Positions 56,101 to 64,000 of a stretch of DNA of 64,000 nt are shown in pieces; the first letter of the stretch is position 1; every line of letters begins with the position of its first letter. This DNA is from Clavulina sp. PMI_390. Taxonomy: Eukaryota > Basidiomycota > Agaricomycetes > Cantharellales > Hydnaceae. Below the pieces are notes generated by a model that did not search any database, was not told the origin of the DNA, and saw only the letters and a list, made by a program, of their open reading frames with translations. Location of the stretch: positions 3,871-67,870 of the forward strand of contig WIDE01000006.1 in the NCBI GenBank assembly GCA_015039315.1. Direction: 5' to 3'. Position numbers and translations under genes: made by a program.

Positions 56101-59100
56101 GAGTAGATTGCTGCTCACGATAATCTCAGCTCTAATATTGCATACCTGTAGTTGCAAGTTTTCGGAAACCTGGGTGGTCTCATCAACATGACCCTGTTCT
56201 TGTTGTTGACGAATCTCATTGGCGGCCTCATTGCTATGCAACTCTTCCGCGGCGACCTTTCAGCCACATCTGATGAGATGACTTTCTATCAGACCTTCAA
56301 TGCGTTCCTTGCGATGTATCAGGTATTGGGCTCCTCTCTAGCCTTGTCACCCTTTATGAACATTACCCATCTCCCAGATTTTCTCTTCGGAAAACTGGAC
56401 GACAGTTCTCTATAACGTTGGCTCATCAGAGATCCCGTTCGGCCAAGCCGCGTTAGGTCTGATATTCATCTCAGTCTGGTTTCTGTTCGCAAACTGTACG
56501 CATCGTGATTACTTCCTGGCTAAGACTCACACTGACGTTGGGATCTAGTCATCATGCTACAGATGTACATTGCTGTGATCAACGAGGTGAGTTTATGTAT
56601 AAGTTTGCTTAGGCTCTATCTCAACAGCAAATCTACTCCAAAGAATTTCGAGGTCGCAGAAGAGCAAAAACGTTCTCAGCAGGTCAAAGTTTGGGTGGAG
56701 CGAGCTGCTACCACGACATCTGGCGCCGTCAATCTCTTGGACATCATCAACCCTTACCGTTATATGAAGGCAGACCCAAGATCGGTGACCGTGGAAGCGC
56801 TCCCTTCCAACCTCATTCTTCCTTTACAGAAGGCAATCGTGCAAGATGGTAGAAGCGGAAGAGTGAACCGCAATGCATCAGTACGAAATGACTCACTTTC
56901 GCGGATTATGCATCCTGACCATCTCGTTTCCAGTTACGACGGCGGCGAAACGACAGTGAAAACTTCCGTGCTCGGCCACAACAGTCTGGGATCGCTCGTA
57001 CTCTTGAGAATTTCTTTGAATTTCGTCAGGCCCGAGATGACATCCCACTCACCACCTTGCGGAACCCACGCCCTGAATCCATCGTCGCTCAGGACCCATA
57101 TTTGATGGATGATATGGACCGCCACCTGTTCGTGCTTGAAGCCTTACCTTCAACTTTGCACAACACTGACTCCTCGCCTCTCTCTTAGGGAAGCCCTAGC
57201 TAATGTGAACAACGATCACTACCAAGATGACATCCATGATCAAATCGCAGAAGATCTTCACACCCGAGCTGAATTCATCAACGCCCATCCTACGTATGAC
57301 CGATCTCTTTGGGTCCTCTCCCAAAAGAACCCTTTGCGTCGATTCTGCCAAACGCTGGTCATGCCATCAAACGGCGATCGGATAAATGGCACTCCTCCGA
57401 CGTTTGTTGGCCAGGCTTGCTTCGAGCTGATCATTCTCATTGCCGTTATTGGTGGAATGATTGTTGCGGCGATTGCGAACCCCGTATACCGCGCGGATTA
57501 CGTCAAGAAGCATAACAATCCTCAATTCCCGTGGTATGATGTCGCGGAAACCGCTTTCGGGCTCACCCTGCTCGTCGAGTTCATCATCAAGATCATCGCA
57601 GACGGCTTCATGTTCACCCCCAACGCCTATCTTTACAGCATTTGGAACGTCATTGACTTCATCATCCTAGTCTCTTTACTTGTCAACTTGGCGGCTGCTT
57701 TGATCGTTATTGGCGAACTCAATCGCTTACTGCGCTCGTTGAAGGCTTTGCGAGCCCTTCGTCTCATCACCATCTTCGGATGGATGCGGTCGACGTTTCA
57801 CTCAGTCCTGTTTGCTGGCGCCTCGCGTATACTGGATGCTGCTGTTTTGGCCATGCTCTACATGATTCCCTACGCAGTCTGGGGTCTCAACCTGTTCAAT
57901 GGTCTCTTCTACACCTGCAATGACGGAGGTAGCAACATCTTTGGCAAAAGCGATTGCATCAACGAATTCATTTCCACCCCTCTTGATGGCCAGAACTTGG
58001 GTTTCCTAGCCCCTAGATCTTGGCGAAATCCCCAAAGTGGCACGCAGTGGTCATTTGATTCCTTCTCAGCATCTCTGCTTATTTTGTTCGAGATTGTGTC
58101 CTTGGAAGGCTGGATTAACGTCTTGGGGGCAGCAATGGCGATCACTAGCATCGATCAACAGCCGAACCAAGACGCCACCCAGGCAAATGCTATCTTCTTC
58201 TTGGCGTATAACCTCCTAGGAGCCGTCGTCATTTTGACGCTCTTCGTCAGGTAAGTGCATTGCCCAGGGTTCCGTCCGCCATGCATATGTCTCATATCGT
58301 GCTCTTTAGTATCATCATCGGCAATTTCAGCTCTCGATCAGGGATGGCCCTTCTTACCACGGAGCAACGTCAATGGATTGATCTTCAGAAGTTGTTAAAG
58401 CGTCAGAGACCATCAAGACGGCCCGCATCTCGGCCTTCCGGCTGGCGAGGCTGGTGCTATGACAGAGCAGTCCACAAGCATGGGTGGTGGTCACGAGCTA
58501 TGACTGTTGTGTATTGCTTACACATCCTTAATCTCACGTATGTAGAAATATTCTCCATTATTCATTCAATTAACGAGTTTCCAGGACTGAGACGTTCTAT
58601 ACTGGAGACACGAGCGATCCGATCCAAGGTATGCATCCTTTGCCCAGTTGAGATTAAAAAAGCTCATCCCCCCTCCCCCCCTGTTCTCCAGACGCCTTCT
58701 TCCTCCTTCTTTCCTTCGTCTACGGCGTCGATGTTATTGTGCGTTTAGTAGGTTTAGGGAGGGCATATTGGAGAGGAGGTTGGAATATCTTCGATATCAT
58801 CGTTTGTCTCGGCACGTTCAGCACTACGATAGCCATCCTTCTGGGCTCGACGAGCTTCATGACGGCCCAACTCCAGAAACTATTCCTTGTCAGCATAGCC
58901 TTCAAGCTCGTGCAGAAGTTCAACAACCTGAACCAGCTTTTCAAAACTGCTGTGTACGTGGGGACTGGACTGTTGAATTGCCTTCGTACTGATTACGTAT
59001 TTCATCTAGGGCGAGTCTTCCGGTCATCGTGAAACTATTTTCTCTTTGGATTGTGATGTTCCTGTTGTTTGCCATTGCCGATATGGAGGTGTTTGGTCTC

Positions 59101-60810
59101 ACTCGCTGGAACTCGTCGGAAACGTACAACCAAAACTTCCGCAGCCTCGACAAAGCACTCGTCATGCTTGCCTTTATGAGCACTGGGTAAGGCTTTCATA
59201 TTATGCTCGCAGGTTAGACCTCACTACTGATCGTATCCTAGGGAGGGATGGAACGGCTACATGCATGACTAGTAAGCTTCATCGCGACCGAGTAAAAGGT
59301 TGTGATCTGACTCACTTGTAATATTAGTGCCACAAGCTACCCTTATTGCACATCGACCCCTACAGGAACTGATTGTGGTAGCATTGGCTGGGCCTATGGC
59401 TTGTTCATCGCGTGGAATGTGGTATCCATGGTGAGTCGGCTGTCCTGCAGAGATGCCACGGTTGCGCTGACCTGGTGGATTAGTATATCTTCTTGAACAT
59501 GTTTACCGGTCAGCGATTTCCAAGGTTTTATAATCTTTCTCTCACTCACATTACTTCACTTAGGTGTGGTGGTGGAGAACTTTTCTTATGTTTTCCAGCT
59601 CCAAGGCCCGGCGTCATTGACTCGAGAAGAAATGCGATCGTTCAAGAAGATTTGGGCTGAGTTCGACCCTACTCGCAAAGGTTACATTCCTCGAGCCAAA
59701 TTCGTTGCTTTTTTCGCAGTACGTTTACAAATCTACGCACCATTATTCTTAATCTAAACACCGCTTCCCACAGCGTCTCTCTGGTGTATTCGAAGTTCGC
59801 ATATATCCTCGCGAAGCAGAAGTCCGAAAGATTCTGGAGAAGAGTCGCGAAATTGACCCAGACCCCCACCAGCCACGTCTTTCCATGTACGATGTTGACG
59901 TAAATCGACTGCAACGAGTGATCAACTCCATCGACTTTTCGCAAGCACGCCAGCGTCGGGCCTTGTATAATCGGCTCTTCCAAGAAGCCCTCATCATCCA
60001 AGAGCCAGGACGGGGCCTATCGTTCACAAACATGCTCCTATTGCTTGCTCACTACAAGATCATTGATGATGAGAATGCCCTAAGGTAAGTAGGCCTCCCT
60101 CTACAACTTCGATGACTCTCATAGATTCTCGACAGGGTTGACGAGGTCTTGCGCCGACGGTCAACGAAATCTTACATTTCGGATCGAGTCAATGTTGATC
60201 GCGTTCGATCAATGCTACGAATGATCTATCATCGACGTAAATTTCTTGCCTGGCGAGAAGAGCAAGCGCGAAAGCGGATGGCTGAGAGTTCTGGTATAGG
60301 TTAGTTTGCTAGCAATACGTGCTGAGGCGGCACTGATAACTGACATTGCGTATTAGCCGTCCCTGAAATCATTGTCGATGACCGGCCAGCCACTCCACCC
60401 TCTGCAGCTCCAAGCACGCGGGATATTACTCTTGCTGGTCGCAATTCAGTTTATCTTCAGGACACTCCTGAACGGCCGCGTATCCAAATCGAAACTAGTA
60501 CTGAGCACGGCCACCGCCAGAGCATAATGAGCTCCCGTTCGGCAGACTTGGGCTCGTGGTCCGCTCGAAGGTTTGTGGAATCGGTTCATGGTATTTTGCT
60601 GTTCAGACTAACAAGACCCACTCTAGCCGTGAGTCCTCCCCAAGTCGCGCTTCGGTGCGGTATAGCGCCGTCGACCAACAGGCTGTTCTCAACTCCCTTA
60701 ATAATTCTATGTGGCAAGGTTAGTGCTCATCCGTTGTCTAGTAGTATTTCTTACTAAGTATCTGACTCTTACTAGATGTTTTTGCCGATGCTGCTGAGGA
60801 GGCAGACTAA
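53146..60810 (+). CDS. CCH1: voltage-gated calcium channel alpha subunit Cch1
   Basis: Cch1 is the four-repeat pore subunit of the fungal high-affinity plasma-membrane calcium channel, working with Mid1. The start is [12 protein letters not shown], followed by a long acidic/Ser-rich cytoplasmic N-terminus. Repeat [20 protein letters not shown]4 [12 protein letters not shown], pore [13 protein letters not shown]. Repeat II: pore [12 protein letters not shown]. Repeat III: S4 [20 protein letters not shown], pore [13 protein letters not shown]. Repeat IV: weakly charged S4 [16 protein letters not shown], pore AFMSTGEGWNGYM. After IVS6 there is an EF-hand-like stretch ([16 protein letters not shown]) and an IQ-like helix ([17 protein letters not shown]), ending [11 protein letters not shown]. 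Filter positions read N-E-E-E. More than twenty short introns are seen; I found no frame break in the exons I joined. Confidence 0.93.
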
Positions 60811-60822
60811 ACTTTCACACCA

Positions 60823-60866
60823 TTCGTTCCTTCGTTCCTTCGTTCCTTCGTTCCTTCGTTCCTTCG
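60823..60866. repeat. octamer microsatellite (TTCGTTCC), 5.5 copies
   Basis: There are five perfect copies of TTCGTTCC plus a half copy, starting 13 bases after the CCH1 stop. It is presumably in the 3' UTR, facing the eIF3a gene. Confidence 0.97.
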
Positions 60867-61071
60867 TGGTTTTTCCAACCCTCATTTTTGCTTTCGTTTC
60901 TGGCATCATTTCTCTCTTCGTGCCTTCATATCGTATCGCACTAGCATCTGTATAATATGCATTCATTCAAGGACTCTCGTAAAATAGAATTGCATAGGCA
61001 CGTAGACATATAATTAGAAGGCATGGATAACACATGAGGGAGTATCGACGTCGACTGGTCTGCGAGAGAAA

Positions 61072-64000
61072 CTAACGGGGAGGTGCTTCACCAGCACCGC
61101 GACGGCGTGGTTGCCACTTCGCGTTTGATGGTGCTGGCTGGAATCCATCAGCATCAGCAGCGGGACGTTTGTCTCCGGCATCGACAGGCTTGGCATTACC
61201 GAATGGAGATGGGCGCGCAGGAGCAGGAGAGCCTGAGCGTGCTGGAGGCTCGTTGGGCGAGCGACCACCGCTTAGAGGGGACGGGCGAGGGGTAGACGAT
61301 CCAAACGGAGAAGGCCGCTGGGGTGCAGGGGCAGCTGGCGATTCTGAACGAGGTGAAGGAGAATCTCCACCACGGTTTCGGGCACTTGGAGGCACGTATG
61401 CTCCACCAGCAGGCCTAGGGAGCGATGGCGACGGCGCGATGTGGGGTGAACCGCCTGAAGCTGGGGCTCCACCTCGACGCCAAGCGCCACCTGACGGAGG
61501 GAGTTCAGCCTGGCCAGCACGTGGGGAGGCGGTGGGTGTATCACGAGTAGGACCTTGAGCTTTGCGTTGAAGACGTCGTTGCTCAGCCTCCTCTTCACGT
61601 TGACGCTGCTTGTCAGCCGCTGCCTGAGCCTCTGCTCGTTCTTGATCACGGGCAGCGCGAGCTGCAGCTGCCTTCTCCTCAGCTTCTTTCTTCTTAGCCT
61701 CCGCAGCGGCGGCAGCAGCCTCTTCCTCCGCACGTTGCTGCTCTGCAGCAGCGGCCGCTTCTAAAGTGACTCGTCAGTTTGTGATTACATGCAGTATTAT
61801 AAGGCAAAGATGGCGCACCTTCCTCCTCTCGACGACGCTCTTCCTCAGCCTCCAAGCGAAGTCGTTCCTCTTCTTCAAATGCTGCCTCCTCAGCGGCACG
61901 CTGGGCAAGGACCTTCTCTCTCCTAGCCGCCTTCTCGGCAGCCATCTGTTTTTGTGCTGCAGCCCTCTTCTTCTGGAACTCCTCTTCACGCTGGCCAGCA
62001 ATCGCCTGTCGGCGCGCATTATAATCACCTGTCATACGCAACAGACGCTTCTTGGTGCTGAGGTCGTCCTTGTGCTTCTGGAGGGCAGCCTTCAGCGTCA
62101 TCTCTGCATTCTGCTCATGCGTAAGGCGATCCTCTTCTTGTTGTCGTTCGTAATCAATTGCAAGGAGAGGAGCTTCCTCCTTACGGTACGCGCGCTCCAT
62201 ATGGTCGACGCGCTTGTGGAGAATACGGAGACGCTCGGTGAGGTCGCGCTTTTCTTTGTCGAGTTGCTCGACTTGGAGACGAACGAGCTTGTTCGTGTCG
62301 TACTTCTCGATATCCTATCGAAAGCAATGCCTATGAGTTCACTTATTGATAACAAATAAAATCAGCAAACGAACCTCATCATTAATCTTAAGACCGCCCT
62401 TTGCGATCAAGTTCTTTGCCAAATTCTTGGCTTCTTCTTTGTTGGCGGTCTCGATCTCCTTCTGGATGCGCTCAGCCTCCCTCCTACGCGCGGTGGCGAT
62501 GGCATTGCGAGCATCCTCTTCTTGCTTCCTCCTCGCCGCCTCTGCCCTCCTGCTCTCTTCCTCCTGCTTCTTACGCACGCTGAGCTCCGCGAGTAGTTCG
62601 GCACGGCGAGTGATCATCACGCGACGGATAGCAAGCTGGTGACGCTCATCCTCAGCGGTTTTGACCAAGTTCTCAAACTTGGCCTGGGCGGCTTGAGCCT
62701 CCTCCTCAGAATCAACTGGGAAGAGCTCGGTGATGGCGCTTGACAGGGCAGTAGCAAGACGAGAGAAACGGGTGCGAATGAGATCAGCGGGTGCAGATTG
62801 AAGCTGGCCAGCGGAGGATTGCGCTGCTGTGGTGGAGGTAGAAGCGCCAGGGGTAGAAGTGCTCCCAAAGAGGTCGGTAACAAAGGTGATGCATCCTTCG
62901 ACGTGATCGACCCGAACATTGAGCTCGCCGCGGCGCGCACAAGCCATGATGAGGGCTTCAAGCTTGTTCGCGTCCCAGATCTCCTGGGTAGGGGCAGTGG
63001 CACCTTCCGCAGTAGCAAGGTTCCATGGCTCGTTCAGGGGAGCCACGAGCTCAGAGATATAGGGAATGCGAACAGTCGAGTAAACCTGACCTAGTTGGGA
63101 GAGCAATCGAGAAAGTAGGACTCGATGCAGGTGGGGAATATACGGAGCGTACACAGGGTCCGCAGCCAGAGAACGGAAAATGGGAGCAGCCGTCTCACAC
63201 ATGGTAAGAGGATGCAGGTCTACCTCCAGGATCTGATAGAGTGCTTGGACCTCGGGGCGCGAGACAGCCAAAGTGTTACGCAGAAGCTGTTGAACAGCAG
63301 GGCATAAGGTGATGAATATTACCAGTTTCATAAATTCTTAATACTCACAGCATCACGAAGCAAGCCGGAACGCTTGGGAGCCTTGTTGAAGCCAACCAAG
63401 GCAGCGAGGCGGGCTGCCTTCGAGCGTGACTCCTCCTCTTCGCCGTCGACGACAGGGATAGCCAATGCACTGATCAGCACGAGACCAGCAAGTTGGGCAA
63501 GCTCCGCATCTGTTTTGCCACCCATTCCTCGGACAACACCATAGTATTTGGACCACGCCGCTGCGTGGTAGAGCGCATTCCCACTTGTGAGGAAGATGCG
63601 CGTGAGCTGCTCATAGTAGTTCGCCATCATAGCAGGGCGAGGGGCCTTCTTCGCGAGCGTCAAAAGGTTATGAATATCCTCGACAGAGCGGAAAGCCTCC
63701 TGCCAGAGCTCAAGCTCGACGGAAGCATTGAGCTGGGCAAAGCGCGTATCGAGATAGCGCTGCAAGGTATCCGCATCTGAAAGATTGATAGCGAACTGCT
63801 GATTTGGCATGTTCGCGTATTTGGCGACATTGGCGAGGTGGAGGCGAAGGGTTTCGCACAATCTCCTGAACTCGACCTTGCGACCGTATTTTAGGCAGAA
63901 CTTGAAGGCCATACCAGCGACGTGCTACATCCAATGAAGAAGTTTACTTATGAGCATTGGGTGTTCAAAAATTGACAACCACGAGTGGACATACCTGGTA
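61072..64000 (-). CDS. TIF32: eIF3 subunit a (TIF32/RPG1), C-terminal part; 5' end outside window
   Basis: eIF3a is the large scaffold of the eIF3 complex that binds the 40S ribosomal subunit. The visible part starts in an exon crossing the window edge, then [52 protein letters not shown] and [20 protein letters not shown]. Next come [20 protein letters not shown] (with an intron inside), the PCI-like region and [10 protein letters not shown]. It then enters the long charged helix rich in Glu, Arg, Lys and Ala ([20 protein letters not shown] and similar), the spectrin-like region of the family. The tail is Pro/Ser/Gly-rich ([28 protein letters not shown]), with the stop at 61072. It is convergent with CCH1. 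Confidence 0.93.

Noticed and set aside
61272..62359. Plus- and alternative minus-strand frames with Arg/Leu-rich sequence over eIF3a
   Set aside because: They are shadows of the charged, repetitive eIF3a helix, whose minus frame is continuous with the family sequence.

Overview
The window is a gene-dense piece of a filamentous basidiomycete genome, most likely an Agaricomycete. Genes are broken by many short GT-AG introns of about 45-110 bp. Intergenic spacers are short, and about a third of the genes are F-box/LRR-like proteins of the lineage-expanded Agaricomycete type. An AA14-like copper monooxygenase gene points to a plant-biomass-degrading or plant-associated lifestyle. A Rhizoctonia/Ceratobasidium-like fungus would fit, but I cannot prove genus from this sequence.

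Layout. 1-7.1 kb: the 3' end of an MFS transporter gene, a complete six-exon eIF4A gene (its coding sum gives exactly 397 residues) and a large F-box-like gene. 7.1-24.7 kb: an accessory block with a tandem pair of intronless F-box genes (8.8-12.7 kb), the secreted AA14-like LPMO gene (13.4-14.8 kb), another large F-box-like gene (16.0-17.9 kb), and a tandem pair of multi-exon F-box genes (18.1-24.7 kb). A decayed copy of the 3' end of the 16.0 kb gene lies between the last two. 25.3-37 kb: a conserved housekeeping run of SYF1, cyclin L, a small membrane protein, cytochrome c heme lyase, a Ser/Thr-rich membrane protein, the Cdc48 adaptor Shp1/p47 and the GTPase GPN1/Npa3. 35.4-42.8 kb: a tandem duplication that began inside GPN1 and ended inside the NSE3 (MAGE) gene. 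It left two MYND-finger loci and an NSE3::GPN1 chimeric pseudogene at the junction; an 866-base run of N lies inside the first MYND copy. 42.6-64 kb: NSE3, an F-box gene, a DENN-family LCHN/DENND11-like gene, epsin, another F-box gene, the calcium channel CCH1 and the 3' part of eIF3a.

The housekeeping genes cover translation initiation (eIF4A, eIF3a), splicing (SYF1, cyclin L), Pol II/GTPase biology (GPN1), Cdc48 function (Shp1), Smc5/6 (Nse3), endocytosis (epsin), respiration (heme lyase) and calcium entry (Cch1). Many lie head-to-head across 100-250 bp spacers that must act as shared promoters. They do not form one pathway.

I did not find a clearly new biochemical system. The most notable content is genomic. 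Three independent tandem duplications with units of roughly 2.5-3.9 kb lie within 35 kb. At least two of them carried fragments of neighbouring genes across their breakpoints, and several copies are decaying. Exon boundaries were read by eye from splice sites and paralogue comparison; those marked uncertain should be checked against RNA data.
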